Below are positions 54,386 to 62,477 of a stretch of 64,000 nucleotides of DNA, piece by piece. The first letter of the stretch is position 1, and each line of letters starts with the position of its first letter. This DNA is from Idiomarina sp. Its GTDB lineage: Bacteria > Pseudomonadota > Gammaproteobacteria > Enterobacterales > Alteromonadaceae. The stretch covers positions 310,001-374,000 of the forward strand of contig JAFIFP010000007.1 in assembly GCA_020831965.1 (NCBI GenBank), written 5' to 3'. The notes beneath the pieces were generated by a model. That model was not told the origin of the DNA and did not search any database. It was given only the letters and a program-made list of their open reading frames with translations. Both the position numbers and the translations under genes were made by a program.

Positions 54386-56112
54386 CACGTCATGAATTCC
54401 TCTGGGTTGTAATCACTGAGCGGATCGAAGTCTTCGTTCTGTTCCATCGCTCTACCGATAGCCATAATCGCCGACACTGCGCCATCGATTTTGCTTTGGC
54501 TGTTCTTCTTGTCTTTCACCGGGCGAATCATCTTATCGTCGCCGGTCGAGGCCTTAACCACATTTCCGATACACCAGGCCAAAATCGGATTGCCGTCATG
54601 ATGGACTCGGCCGTTAAGAATCGCGGCTTCGAGCTCCTTCATCGGCTCAGACATGTTCTGGTAGTTCTGGGGAATATTTACTGGATTAAACCCGTCATCA
54701 TCGAGATCGTGGGAAATTGCCATGGCCCCATAGGGATCCAGTGGCACCTCACGAATAGCAACTTCGTGTGACCAATCTTTTATGTCCTGGTGTATCTGTC
54801 TGAAGTCGAGCTCCGCGCCATCGGTCACAGTCAGTAGATTCATGTTGACCCACTTCTGGTAGCGCTTTGCTAACGCTTTGTTGTCGTTCTCGTAAACCGT
54901 GTCGTAAGGAAGGTAGAACTTTGGAGCCACAAAATAATAATGACGTTTCCCTCCGATTATCCGCCAAAACGTCGGTACTGCTGCCGCCAAGTCCAGTCTG
55001 CTCGCAAGGTCTATCCCGATAATGCAGTCCTGTCCTGCAAAGTCCTCAAACCTCATAGTAGGATCAGCACAAGCCTTCCAGCTTTCCAAATTGAAGTATG
55101 CGGTCTTCGCGGACACCCAAACATTAAGGTGTTTGGTTTTAAACGTATTGGTAAAGGATGCTTGCCTTATGGCTCTTTGCTGTTGGCTTAGAAGGTAATC
55201 TTCGTTCACCGACACACCCATGTTTGGGTTTGCCTTTCTCAATACCTTGGGATCTGTCCAGTCGTCGTCTTCATCTATGGTGTAGATGATTCCGAACAAC
55301 TCATCATCGGGAGCAATACCCTCGAGCATCTCAACAACTTCTCGCCGCTTGTCGTAGCAAGGGCCCTCAATATTTCGGCCAGCCGTTGTGATGATCCAGA
55401 GCAAAGGCTGCTCTCTGCTCCCCATTCCTGTGAGCATCGTCTCGTATTGATCGGCACTGTCGTGCTCATGGTACTCGTCAATAAGCGCGCCATGAGGCGA
55501 AGACCCATCACCTGGCTTTCCAATTAATGGTTCAAAGCGAGCTCCATCCAATGCTTTCGCAAGCGATGCTGCGTTTATCGTGACCTTAAAGCGCTTAAGC
55601 AAAGCTGGCGTTCGGGAACACATGAGCTTAGCCGGTCGGAATACTTCCCAAGCCTGTTTCTCAGTTGTAGCCCCGGAATAAATCTCAGCGCCGAATTCAC
55701 TATCTGCACAGAACAAATAGATACCAATCCCTGCAGTTTTAGCGCTCTTACCGTTCTTACGCGGGACCTCAACATATCCCTCACGGAAGCGGCGGGTACC
55801 GCCTCTCTTCTTTACCCATCCAAATACAACAACAATGATGAATTGCTGCCAAGGTCCAAGCTCAAGCTTTTGCTTAAGCTGCGCCCATTTGCCTTTGGTA
55901 TGGGGCAGCTTCTCGATAAAGCGGCAGACTCGTTCTGCCTTGTCTTTATCAAACCGATACTTAAAGCTCTTCTTCTTCGATTCCTCGAGATCATTCAGGT
56001 GGCGTTCACATGCCAAGCGAACGTACTTGCATGCAGGAATTCTCCCGGCAACCACGTCTCTCGCGTACTTCATCGCTCGATTAACGTGGGGGTAACGCTC
56101 TCTCTTTGCCAT
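54385..56112 (-). CDS. terL: Terminase large subunit
   Basis: A 575-residue motor that packages DNA and cuts it. The Walker A-like motif is PRKNGKSA near residue 120 and Walker B is [12 protein letters not shown]. The C-terminal nuclease has [13 protein letters not shown] and further acidic residues. Length and order fit the HK97/Terminase_1 group. It overlaps the small subunit gene by one base at 56112. Confidence 0.94.
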   Translation of the reverse strand: MAKRERYPHVNRAMKYARDVVAGRIPACKYVRLACERHLNDLEESKKKSFKYRFDKDKAERVCRFIEKLPHTKGKWAQLKQKLELGPWQQFIIVVVFGWVKKRGGTRRFREGYVEVPRKNGKSAKTAGIGIYLFCADSEFGAEIYSGATTEKQAWEVFRPAKLMCSRTPALLKRFKVTINAASLAKALDGARFEPLIGKPGDGSSPHGALIDEYHEHDSADQYETMLTGMGSREQPLLWIITTAGRNIEGPCYDKRREVVEMLEGIAPDDELFGIIYTIDEDDDWTDPKVLRKANPNMGVSVNEDYLLSQQQRAIRQASFTNTFKTKHLNVWVSAKTAYFNLESWKACADPTMRFEDFAGQDCIIGIDLASRLDLAAAVPTFWRIIGGKRHYYFVAPKFYLPYDTVYENDNKALAKRYQKWVNMNLLTVTDGAELDFRQIHQDIKDWSHEVAIREVPLDPYGAMAISHDLDDDGFNPVNIPQNYQNMSEPMKELEAAILNGRVHHDGNPILAWCIGNVVKASTGDDKMIRPVKDKKNSQSKIDGAVSAIMAIGRAMEQNEDFDPLSDYNPEEFMT

Positions 56113-56585
56113 TAGAACTCATCAAATTCGCCAGGGCCTTCACCTGCCTGCCCAACTAATGAAACCCGTGCACTTGGTGTTAGCCCAAGTGAAGAACCGA
56201 AACTAGCCATCTGGCGAAGAGCTTCATTAGCAGCCGTAAGCGCGGGATTTTTAATAGGGCCACCTTGACCACCGGTTACCACGATTCCATTCTTGTTGAC
56301 ATATTTTTGTGCAGCCCGCCAGTTAGAGTAGGCTGTACAGAATGCTTCAACGTTGTGCAGGTCTGTTACCGCAATGACCTTGGCCTTGCACAGCTCCCCG
56401 GTGATAAGATTCCACATGGTGCGAGCGTCATCGCTCAACCACTCAGGAGCTTCCACCCCTTCAATCATTTTGAAGGCTGGTTCATCACCAGATATTTTTC
56501 GCTTGCCTGGATTGCCGTCCTGCTTCTTTGCCGCTGTTGGTTTTGCCTTACGGCCGCGGCCCGGGACAACTGATTTTCCGCTCAT
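56112..56585 (-). CDS. terS: Terminase small subunit, P27 family
   Basis: A 157-residue DNA-recognising subunit: [20 protein letters not shown] at the basic start, [40 protein letters not shown] and [18 protein letters not shown] at the end, the pattern of P27-type small terminases. It directs the large subunit to the packaging site, probably in the gap just upstream. Confidence 0.92.
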   Translation of the reverse strand: MSGKSVVPGRGRKAKPTAAKKQDGNPGKRKISGDEPAFKMIEGVEAPEWLSDDARTMWNLITGELCKAKVIAVTDLHNVEAFCTAYSNWRAAQKYVNKNGIVVTGGQGGPIKNPALTAANEALRQMASFGSSLGLTPSARVSLVGQAGEGPGEFDEF

Positions 56586-56688
56586 CGTCGACCACCGGTT
56601 TAATTTTTAATTTCGCGGGTACGTAAATTTGGCCAGGGGGGCGGTACTGCAAAACGGAGGTTGTAGAGATTTGACCTCCCCCCCAGGG
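56586..56688. other. 103-bp gap between HNH and terminase genes; candidate packaging-site region
   Basis: No gene is seen. It contains a GC-rich stretch with runs of G and C (56634-56642 and 56678-56687), with AT-rich sequence at one side. In many HK97-like phages with an HNH gene beside P27 terminase, the cos site is here. Placement is inferred only. Confidence 0.3.
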
Positions 56689-57036
56689 TCATTCCCGCGC
56701 CGTCTTGGCCTCGTGGCACGACTTACAGAGGCTTTGCAAGTTATCCTCACCGTCTGTGCCACCTTTCGCTTTGGGGACAATGTGGTCGACGTGAGTGGCC
56801 TCTGTGTACCGGCCTAAACTTAGGCAGTGAATGCACAAGTTATCGTCACGTTCGAGAATTAAACGACGAAGTTTTACCCAGTCTTTCCCATATCCACGCT
56901 TGTGACGGTTGCCATGCTTTCGCTGCCAACGGTCCCAGTTAGTAGTGCCCTGTTCTTCATGGTCATCACAATATCCACTGGCATTTCGTGTCAGCTTGCG
57001 ACAGGTTCTACAGGGCTTAGATATCCGGCGAGCCAT
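56689..57036 (-). CDS. HNH endonuclease
   Basis: A 115-residue nuclease. Zinc-binding cysteines in CRTCRKLTRNASGYCDDHEE precede the HNH motif CIHCLSLGRYTEATHVDHIV with NLQSLCKSCHEAKTA. HNH proteins next to the terminase help cut at the packaging site in HK97-like phages. It overlaps the holin gene end by 20 bp. Confidence 0.92.
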   Translation of the reverse strand: MARRISKPCRTCRKLTRNASGYCDDHEEQGTTNWDRWQRKHGNRHKRGYGKDWVKLRRLILERDDNLCIHCLSLGRYTEATHVDHIVPKAKGGTDGEDNLQSLCKSCHEAKTARE

Positions 57037-57265
57037 CAGGATCCAGTTTTCTCAACAACTCTTCACGAAGTAATGCTTTGTACTCTGCTTCGAGTTTGTA
57101 GCGGCGCTGCTGATACAACAGGTTAACCACGAAGGTCATTACTGATATTACAATTCCAACAACCAGAGCCCATTCTGTCAGCGTGAAAGCTCCAGCCGCA
57201 GCTAGCGTTCCTGAAGTGGTATATGTAGCAACGCTCGATGCATTGATTACTTTCTCCATTGGCAT
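57017..57265 (-). CDS. Phage holin (P2/HP1-like)
   Basis: An 82-residue protein with one strong hydrophobic segment, probably with a second weak one at the N-terminus: YTTSGTLAAAGAFTLTEWAL, VVGIVISVMTFVVNLLYQQR and a charged tail. This is the pattern of Phage_holin_2_3 proteins. It would make the membrane holes that release endolysin. I start it at ATG 57265 (GAGG 6 nt upstream) rather than at the 57346 codon. Confidence 0.78.
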   Translation of the reverse strand: MPMEKVINASSVATYTTSGTLAAAGAFTLTEWALVVGIVISVMTFVVNLLYQQRRYKLEAEYKALLREELLRKLDPDGSPDI

Positions 57266-57293
57266 CATTGTCCTCATATTCGGCTGCATACAA

Positions 57294-57530
57294 TCACTCC
57301 ACACCTGCACACTGTTCCAGGTCTGCAATATATTTGAGGAGGTCAATCTGACTTTGATTGCTCATCCAAATCCCCTCGTCGACTCGTTTTGTCTCCAGGA
57401 CTGGACGTTCTATCTTGCACTGGGTCTGTGCTCTCATTGGCGGTAGCGGAACTGTCTGGCTGCTGCACGCTACCAAAGCGACGGCCCCACTCACTATCAG
57501 GGTCATTTTCAATCGACTCATGACGTTCAT
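57294..57530 (-). CDS. Rz1-like outer-membrane spanin (lipoprotein)
   Basis: A 78-residue lipoprotein with a signal peptide and a lipobox (VALVAC, cysteine at residue 22), then a proline stretch (TVPLPPMRAQTQC) and the terminal QIDLLKYIADLEQC, the usual look of o-spanins. It overlaps the 57343-57600 gene in another frame, the classic Rz/Rz1 arrangement. AGGAG lies 10 nt before ATG 57530. Confidence 0.75.
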   Translation of the reverse strand: MNVMSRLKMTLIVSGAVALVACSSQTVPLPPMRAQTQCKIERPVLETKRVDEGIWMSNQSQIDLLKYIADLEQCAGVE

Positions 57531-57600
57531 CGCGTTTGCGCTCCTCTCGGTAACCAATCGCATACAAGAGGATGTATACGATAGCTTTGATCCAACGCAC
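57343..57600 (-). CDS. Small membrane protein overlapping Rz1; possible inner-membrane spanin
   Basis: An 85-residue protein with a short N-terminal hydrophobic segment (residues 3-17) and a long hydrophilic, low-complexity tail. It overlaps the Rz1-like gene for 188 bp in a different frame, as i-spanin genes do. It lacks the long coiled coil usual for i-spanins, so the role is uncertain. It follows the 57603 gene with a 2-bp gap. Confidence 0.55.
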   Translation of the reverse strand: MRWIKAIVYILLYAIGYREERKRDERHESIENDPDSEWGRRFGSVQQPDSSATANESTDPVQDRTSSPGDKTSRRGDLDEQSKSD

Positions 57601-57602
57601 GC

Positions 57603-57860
57603 TTACTCTCGCCTTGCTTCGTTCTGTGGCAAGCCACCGCTCAAGCGGTCGAGCCAGTACTCAAATTCCACAAGAACTTTATCGAACTTATCGAGCCATC
57701 GGTCATCGCGTTGACTAGGTGTGATGGCTGCGAACTTAGCCAACCCATAAACAACACCACGCATCGCTCCAACAGCGGCTAACACCATAACCAAACCATC
57801 AGCACCAAAGAATGCGGTGACGATGGCAATGAGTAAAACAACTAAACCTTTGATGAGCAT
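57603..57860 (-). CDS. Small two-span phage membrane protein (possible second holin or antiholin)
   Basis: An 85-residue protein with two hydrophobic segments (about residues 4-19 and 22-42) and a charged amphipathic tail (DDRWLDKFDKVLVEFEYWLD). It is in the lysis block between the terminators and the spanins. It may be a holin or a holin partner. The family is not recognised. Confidence 0.6.
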   Translation of the reverse strand: MLIKGLVVLLIAIVTAFFGADGLVMVLAAVGAMRGVVYGLAKFAAITPSQRDDRWLDKFDKVLVEFEYWLDRLSGGLPQNEARRE

Positions 57861-57875
57861 AACGCCCCCTTAAAC

Positions 57876-57902
57876 GCAAAAACCCAGCACAATGGCTGGG
57901 TT
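57876..57902 (-). terminator. Terminator, second of a tandem pair below the accessory genes
   Basis: AACCCAGC (57881-57888) pairs with GCTGGGTT (57895-57902) over a 6-nt loop. On the minus strand it is followed by a T-run (complement of 57878-57882). Confidence 0.85.
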
Positions 57903-57922
57903 CAGAAGTCGGTTAGCGGATA

Positions 57923-57952
57923 CAAAAACGCCCCGAACTTTCGTTCAGGGCG
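57923..57952 (-). terminator. Terminator, first of a tandem pair below the accessory genes
   Basis: Minus-strand GCCCTGAAC pairs with GTTCGGGGC (57930-57938 with 57943-57951), with one U-G pair and a GAAA tetraloop. It is followed by T5 (complement of 57924-57928). It lies 36 bp after the stop of the 57988 gene. Confidence 0.9.
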
Positions 57953-57987
57953 CATAATTTCAAACTAACACGAATAGCTTAACTAAA

Positions 57988-58890
57988 TTACGGAGATACT
58001 ACAAGAGGCGTTTGTCTGTTGTTTTCTCTAAAGGTTATATATTCGTCTGGACTAAAAGAACTTACCGTCAAAATCTCCTCCATCGGAACTACTACCCTAT
58101 ATCCGTTATAGATCTTCGCTTTTTCATCTGACATTCGACGCTTAGCTTCCTTTATACGAGCCTCCAGCTCAGGCTTAGTTAAGTTCTTTTTACTCTTTAA
58201 TTTTCTGACGAAATTCTCTGTTTTAATATTTAGCTTGTTGTGCAGTTGATAGTAACGAGTTGCATAGTACTGAGTGATCTCAGTATCCAGAGTATCTTTA
58301 TCCAGGTATCCACTGTACATAGGCACTACGGCGATATGAGAAAAGTTAGCTCTATGAACACTTGGGGCAACGATAAAACCTATGTATACCTTCCTGCTCT
58401 TTAAAACTATTCGTGAGTAACTCTCCATCGGGGCGTCCTCTATGGTTCTGCCTGCTTGAAGCATTACCCAACGACCAAGATCGCTCGCCTGGTCAAATAT
58501 CACATCAAAACGTCTTTCACGACTTCCCTTTCGACGATCAAAAAGAACAACTAATATACTAAAAATCGAGTTTATTATTAGGTACCAAAAAACAAAAATA
58601 ACGTGCTCAAAAAGAAAAATATAGTTGCTACCAATGTCAGGAAGATTGGAGATTCTAGCCAGCCCAGCCCACATCCCCTCGTCTCCAGAGCTTTTTGATT
58701 GAAACCAATCATGCAAATACAGAATCAATAGTGTCGCGATTATAAAATGTGCAAAACCAACCATAAGAACCTTCGCGAAGGCGAGTCTCGTGTTAGCTTC
58801 TTGGAGGAGGATTTTTCCGTAAAAACTAGAAGAAAGGTGTGAATAACCAAGGAAGAAGATAAGGACAAAAAATATCGAAGTTAATAACAT
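57988..58890 (-). CDS. Accessory membrane protein of unknown function
   Basis: A 300-residue protein with three to four hydrophobic segments (near residues 3-20, 42-61 and 92-117) and a soluble C-terminal domain of about 180 residues (RRKGSRERRFDVIFDQASDL to the end). It contains a Lys/Arg-rich helical part (KLKSKKNLTKPELEARIKEA). I do not recognise it. The gene is clearly more AT-rich than its neighbours and is closed by two terminators, which points to an inserted cargo gene (moron) within the late region. It may change the host envelope or block other phages; that is a guess. Confidence 0.75.
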   Translation of the reverse strand: MLLTSIFFVLIFFLGYSHLSSSFYGKILLQEANTRLAFAKVLMVGFAHFIIATLLILYLHDWFQSKSSGDEGMWAGLARISNLPDIGSNYIFLFEHVIFVFWYLIINSIFSILVVLFDRRKGSRERRFDVIFDQASDLGRWVMLQAGRTIEDAPMESYSRIVLKSRKVYIGFIVAPSVHRANFSHIAVVPMYSGYLDKDTLDTEITQYYATRYYQLHNKLNIKTENFVRKLKSKKNLTKPELEARIKEAKRRMSDEKAKIYNGYRVVVPMEEILTVSSFSPDEYITFRENNRQTPLVVSP

Positions 58891-58905
58891 CCCTGTCTAC
58901 AACCT

Positions 58906-59163
58906 CTATCCGACGACACGACCTGCCATTTTTAGATCGCGAAGGTGCGCTTTTTCGACATGACGGTAAATGCTATCCAGTACTGCATCATCGGACATTT
59001 TAACCGACACAGAACCAGAGCTCTTATCAACATCAAGTACTTTTGAAGCGGCAAACAGCTCATCTTCTGAAAGCGAACTAAGCCTAGACTGCTTACCAAA
59101 AAGTGTATTTATAATTGAAGTAACCACGTTCGTATTCCATCTATTAGTAGTACTTTTTTTCAT
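58906..59163 (-). CDS. Small accessory protein of unknown function
   Basis: An 85-residue soluble protein with a helical acidic centre (SRLSSLSEDELFAASKVLDV) and a basic end. It is not recognised. I start it at ATG 59163 with AAAAGGAAG upstream; the GTG at 59193 has no such site. It lies 15 bp before the 57988 gene and shares its AT-rich composition, so the two form a likely cargo pair. Confidence 0.65.
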   Translation of the reverse strand: MKKSTTNRWNTNVVTSIINTLFGKQSRLSSLSEDELFAASKVLDVDKSSGSVSVKMSDDAVLDSIYRHVEKAHLRDLKMAGRVVG

Positions 59164-59192
59164 GTAGAACTTCCTTTTGGAAATTACTAACA

Positions 59193-59579
59193 CTAGTAAC
59201 GTACAGTTTTAGTATATATCTTGTCTACTAAAATTGCATCTACCCACGCAGTACCGGCCGCTACCAGCACGTCCACTCGGGTCCTATGAATTTTCAAAAC
59301 GCGCGCAGTAGCTGCAGTATTTCCCTCTAACCAGTAGAAAAGAGCTGTAGCCTTGCTCATTTCTTCATCTCTTGTACGCAGTTTTGATATAGCTCGATCA
59401 ACCTCTAGCGCTTGCTCATCAGAGATAGCATAAACTTTGCCAGCATTGCGACACATGATTTTTGCAAAAGGTGCCATATCAGGAAAATACAATTTCAATA
59501 ACTCGGACTCCGACTTAGCCCAAACGGCCCATTGCTTTAGTAGCCAGCATGTATCCTTTTCAAGTTGAATTCCACTCAT
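59193..59579 (-). CDS. Q-like late antiterminator
   Basis: A 128-residue DNA/RNA-polymerase-binding regulator with the look of Phage_antitermQ proteins: LKQWAVWAKSESELLKLYFP, APFAKIMCRNAG, ISDEQALEVDRAISKLRTRD, and a helix-turn-helix-like end TAATARVLKIHRTRVDVLVA. Such proteins let RNA polymerase read through terminators into late genes. Place at the head of the late block fits this, including the two terminators downstream. It lies 2 bp after the endolysin gene. Confidence 0.75.
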   Translation of the reverse strand: MSGIQLEKDTCWLLKQWAVWAKSESELLKLYFPDMAPFAKIMCRNAGKVYAISDEQALEVDRAISKLRTRDEEMSKATALFYWLEGNTAATARVLKIHRTRVDVLVAAGTAWVDAILVDKIYTKTVRY

Positions 59580-59581
59580 TG

Positions 59582-60268
59582 CTATTGCCCCTGCACATCT
59601 TGTGCGGCATGGCGCAGGTTTTCGGCAACTCTGCGAGTCCAGCCTCTCCCAAACTGGTCGAAGTGACGAAGCTTTGAATAGAAGTCTAGGCGTTCGGCGG
59701 CGAAGCGCTTGATTAGCAATGCCTGGTCTGTTTCCTTAATTGCTGCCTGGGTAATTGGGCCAACAATGCCATCATCAGCAACTCCGGCCGCGCGCTGTAG
59801 CATGCGTATTGCGTTACCTATCCCGTGATTCACGGCAGCATCAAACACTTGAAAACCAATGGCTGGATGGTAGCTGTCTGCGCCCGAACGTTTCCAGTAT
59901 CCACGGTAATAGATATCCTTCGCGTGAGTGAGCGTCAGATCTTCCATCTTGCCAGCATAACCATACTCCCGAGCTGTGCGCTCTGTAATACCAAAGTTAG
60001 TTGCCCCGCCCGGATCCGATGGATGGTCCACATAACCGCCCTCATGAGCAATCACTCGGTCAAAGATGGCCGTGAAAGCATTGTAGTTGGCACAGGAAGA
60101 AGACTTGGCCGTGTTCTCAGCTCGAAACTCTTCGTCCTCAAGCCGCGTGTAGTAATCTTTGATTCCATCGCTCATTTCATCGTTCTCCGGATTAGTCGTT
60201 GCAGTGCTCGGATTCCATCCAGGTAACGCTCTCCAAATCCACCGGAGGCTTTCTATTAGTTTGTTCAT
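59582..60268 (-). CDS. Endolysin, GH108 N-acetylmuramidase with peptidoglycan-binding domain
   Basis: A 228-residue lysozyme-like enzyme that breaks the host wall. The catalytic Glu is in VIAHEGGYVDHPSDPGGATN (Glu76), with FGITERTAREYGYAGK and GYWKRSGADSYHPAIGFQVF typical of GH108. A PG_binding_3-type end (DDGIVGPITQAAI) follows. About 60 extra residues precede the domain without a signal peptide. A second start at ATG 60175 (31 codons in) also has a GGAG site. Release needs the holin. Confidence 0.92.
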   Translation of the reverse strand: MNKLIESLRWIWRALPGWNPSTATTNPENDEMSDGIKDYYTRLEDEEFRAENTAKSSSCANYNAFTAIFDRVIAHEGGYVDHPSDPGGATNFGITERTAREYGYAGKMEDLTLTHAKDIYYRGYWKRSGADSYHPAIGFQVFDAAVNHGIGNAIRMLQRAAGVADDGIVGPITQAAIKETDQALLIKRFAAERLDFYSKLRHFDQFGRGWTRRVAENLRHAAQDVQGQ

Positions 60269-60346
60269 TAAGTCCTCGAAATGGATTTAATAAATTCCCC
60301 CTAGTGATAATCTCAATTAGCCGCTAATTCACATCTATCAAGCCTT

Positions 60347-61534
60347 TCAGGCTGTGCAGACTTCATCGTGTGTCGGTAATATGTCGGACAGTTTTGCTTC
60401 AATTAAGCCATGCCACCGCTCCAGTGCTTCAAGCTTCTGCTGATCCAAAGCGGTGTGAATATAGGTTCTATCGAGCTTCGTCATGGCATGGTTTAACAAG
60501 CGCTCTGCCACGAGATAATCAATGCCTAAGTCAGCCCACCAAGAGCGTGCGAGCTTGCGCAAGTCATGCGCCGACCAATGCCCTTGTGAGAGTGTCCGAA
60601 TCAATCGTGTGGCATCTTGGCGTTTGAGTGGCCCCCGCTCTCCGGGAAAGACATACTCCCCTTTCACCGATTGCGCGCGCTTCTTCAAAAGCGTTGCGGC
60701 AAAGTCCGTCAGTGGGATCCGATGCTCTCGACCTGTCTTGGTAATATCGGCGGGCAACGTCAGTCGCTTCGCCCCCCAATCGATGTGGCGCCATTTAATT
60801 TGTCGGGTTTCCCCGATGCGCGTACCGTGTAGCAACAACAGCATGCTCAATGTTTGCGTCGGTTCGTGAGCGCCGTGAATCGACTTGAGAACGCCGTCCA
60901 AGTCAGAGCCCTGCAGTCGACTTCCTCGAGGAGCAATCGGCCGGTCGATAAAGTCGGTGAAATTAATCCCCTCGATGGGGTTTGTCCGTAGGCGCCCAAA
61001 TCGATGCGCTAACTTGAATGCGCGTTTGAGCACGGCAAAATGGAAGCGCACCGTAGCCAGGGCATATTGGTTTTGCATAGGCCAAATGAATATCTCATCG
61101 AGAAGCTGGCGACTCAGCGCCGCAATTGGATGCTCTCCTAGGCGGGGAACTAAATGACGTCCAATACTGCTGTCGATATTCAAACGTCGATCATTGCTCA
61201 AGGTGCGATCAAGCTTCACTCGCTCACGGTACCAATTCAGGAGTTGTCCTGTTTGATGCCACGACTCGGAGTCACCAGAGCCTGCTTGTGTGGCATTCGT
61301 GAGATCCGGCAGATTCTTGAATAGCTGACGCGCCGATGTGTCAGGCCAGTTACCCAGTTTCGTTCGAATGGTCTTTGCAGACTCGTAACGGACCCAGTAC
61401 CAGCTGCCGCGCTGGCGGCACTGACGAAATCGAAGGAGAATGGGATAGCGCGTATCTCGAACATCCGTCGCTGCCGTACTCTCTCCAATCCGCCGCAGTT
61501 CGGCGTCTGATATCTGGGTGCGCACCGTTGTCAT
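60347..61534 (-). CDS. int: Tyrosine-family phage integrase
   Basis: A 395-residue site-specific recombinase with an N-terminal arm-binding region and a core-binding region at about residues 90-200. The catalytic set is Arg239 ([11 protein letters not shown]), Lys266 ([12 protein letters not shown]), His323 and Arg326 ([10 protein letters not shown]), His349 ([10 protein letters not shown]) and nucleophile Tyr358 (RTYIH). All expected residues are present. It probably catalysed insertion into tRNA-Leu. It lies between csrA (4-bp overlap at 61531) and the endolysin gene, well away from this attachment site. Confidence 0.95.
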   Translation of the reverse strand: MTTVRTQISDAELRRIGESTAATDVRDTRYPILLRFRQCRQRGSWYWVRYESAKTIRTKLGNWPDTSARQLFKNLPDLTNATQAGSGDSESWHQTGQLLNWYRERVKLDRTLSNDRRLNIDSSIGRHLVPRLGEHPIAALSRQLLDEIFIWPMQNQYALATVRFHFAVLKRAFKLAHRFGRLRTNPIEGINFTDFIDRPIAPRGSRLQGSDLDGVLKSIHGAHEPTQTLSMLLLLHGTRIGETRQIKWRHIDWGAKRLTLPADITKTGREHRIPLTDFAATLLKKRAQSVKGEYVFPGERGPLKRQDATRLIRTLSQGHWSAHDLRKLARSWWADLGIDYLVAERLLNHAMTKLDRTYIHTALDQQKLEALERWHGLIEAKLSDILPTHDEVCTA

Positions 61535-61710
61535 CCGTGAACTTCATCCTCGAGCTTGGTGCGAAGGTAGACTTCCTCGCGATGCACCGGAACATGCTTT
61601 GGAGCTTTGACGCCGATCTTTACTTGTCCGCCCTGCATGCCCAGAATGACGACTTCAATATCATCCCCAATCATGAACTTCTCGTTTTCCCTACGCTTGA
61701 ATATCAGCAT
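61531..61710 (-). CDS. csrA: Phage-encoded CsrA-type RNA-binding regulator
   Basis: A 59-residue protein with the full CsrA pattern: [40 protein letters not shown] and [10 protein letters not shown]. The RNA-binding arginine 44 is conserved at the canonical place, as is Arg6. CsrA dimers bind GGA motifs in mRNA leaders and repress or stabilise them. The ATG 61710 overlaps the stop of the P-like gene (TGATG) and has AAGGAG 6 nt upstream. It overlaps the integrase gene by 4 bp. A chromosomal csrA is expected elsewhere, so this is probably an extra copy. Confidence 0.92.
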   Translation of the reverse strand: MLIFKRRENEKFMIGDDIEVVILGMQGGQVKIGVKAPKHVPVHREEVYLRTKLEDEVHG

Positions 61711-62477
61711 CACTGACTCCTTTTTGTGGTGTGTTTGGCCTCTTTGGCCGACTCCCGTATCCGGGCAATCTCTCTCATGAGAGGCGAGTTTGGATCCGGT
61801 CTCCCAAATTTACGCTCGTACTGGAAGCAGAGCGGTTCTGGATCGGTAAAATCCGCGATTGCCTCATGAATTTCTGGCAGGTTCCCTTCCACTTGCGCCA
61901 CCCGAAGGTATTTCTGGTAGGACTTGCTCACCATGGCACGGCGACGCTCACTGGTCGCACTGCTAAAGTCCGTGCCGATATCACGGACCACAAAGCGACT
62001 CAGGCGATGCTTAAACGGATAGTCTTCACCTGGATGATCACGTCTGAACACATCGATGCAGCGCCACACTTCGTCATAGCATTCATCAAAGCTGGGTAAG
62101 CCCAACTCTTCCGCGCTAGGCCGACACATCTCAACGAACTCCACGGGGTTTGGCGTGAATGGATTCTCATGAGCGCGGCCTGGCACTCGTTCAATTCCAC
62201 GACGAAGATCCACGACACCCAAATTGGCCTTGACCAGCTGCCGGCCATACTCCTTCATCGTCTCGACGAGGACATCGGCAAACTTGCCAGCAAAATCTCG
62301 GCAGTACATGTTAAAGGCTGGTACCAGCTCGCCCATCAGCACCTTCCAGAGCTCTTGTTTAAGAGCCTCCGGAGAATGCCCTTGATTGTTCAAAGACTCT
62401 TGCGGTGGCGCTTTTCGCGCGTGTGCCGCTTGAACCGTTCTGTTCATTTGATTTACCAAGGTGTTTTGGTCGCGCAT
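61710..62477 (-). CDS. Replication protein P-like (helicase loader candidate)
   Basis: A 255-residue protein. The part near [20 protein letters not shown] resembles the N-terminal helix region of lambda P-like proteins, followed by [15 protein letters not shown]-type and an Arg-rich middle. In lambda-like phages P loads the host DnaB helicase and follows gene O, as here. The start is at ATG 62477 with AGGGAG 7 nt upstream, giving a 119-bp overlap with the O-like gene. ATG 62336 with GGAAGG is an alternative without overlap. The assignment depends on order and general similarity. Confidence 0.65.
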   Translation of the reverse strand: MRDQNTLVNQMNRTVQAAHARKAPPQESLNNQGHSPEALKQELWKVLMGELVPAFNMYCRDFAGKFADVLVETMKEYGRQLVKANLGVVDLRRGIERVPGRAHENPFTPNPVEFVEMCRPSAEELGLPSFDECYDEVWRCIDVFRRDHPGEDYPFKHRLSRFVVRDIGTDFSSATSERRRAMVSKSYQKYLRVAQVEGNLPEIHEAIADFTDPEPLCFQYERKFGRPDPNSPLMREIARIRESAKEAKHTTKRSQ

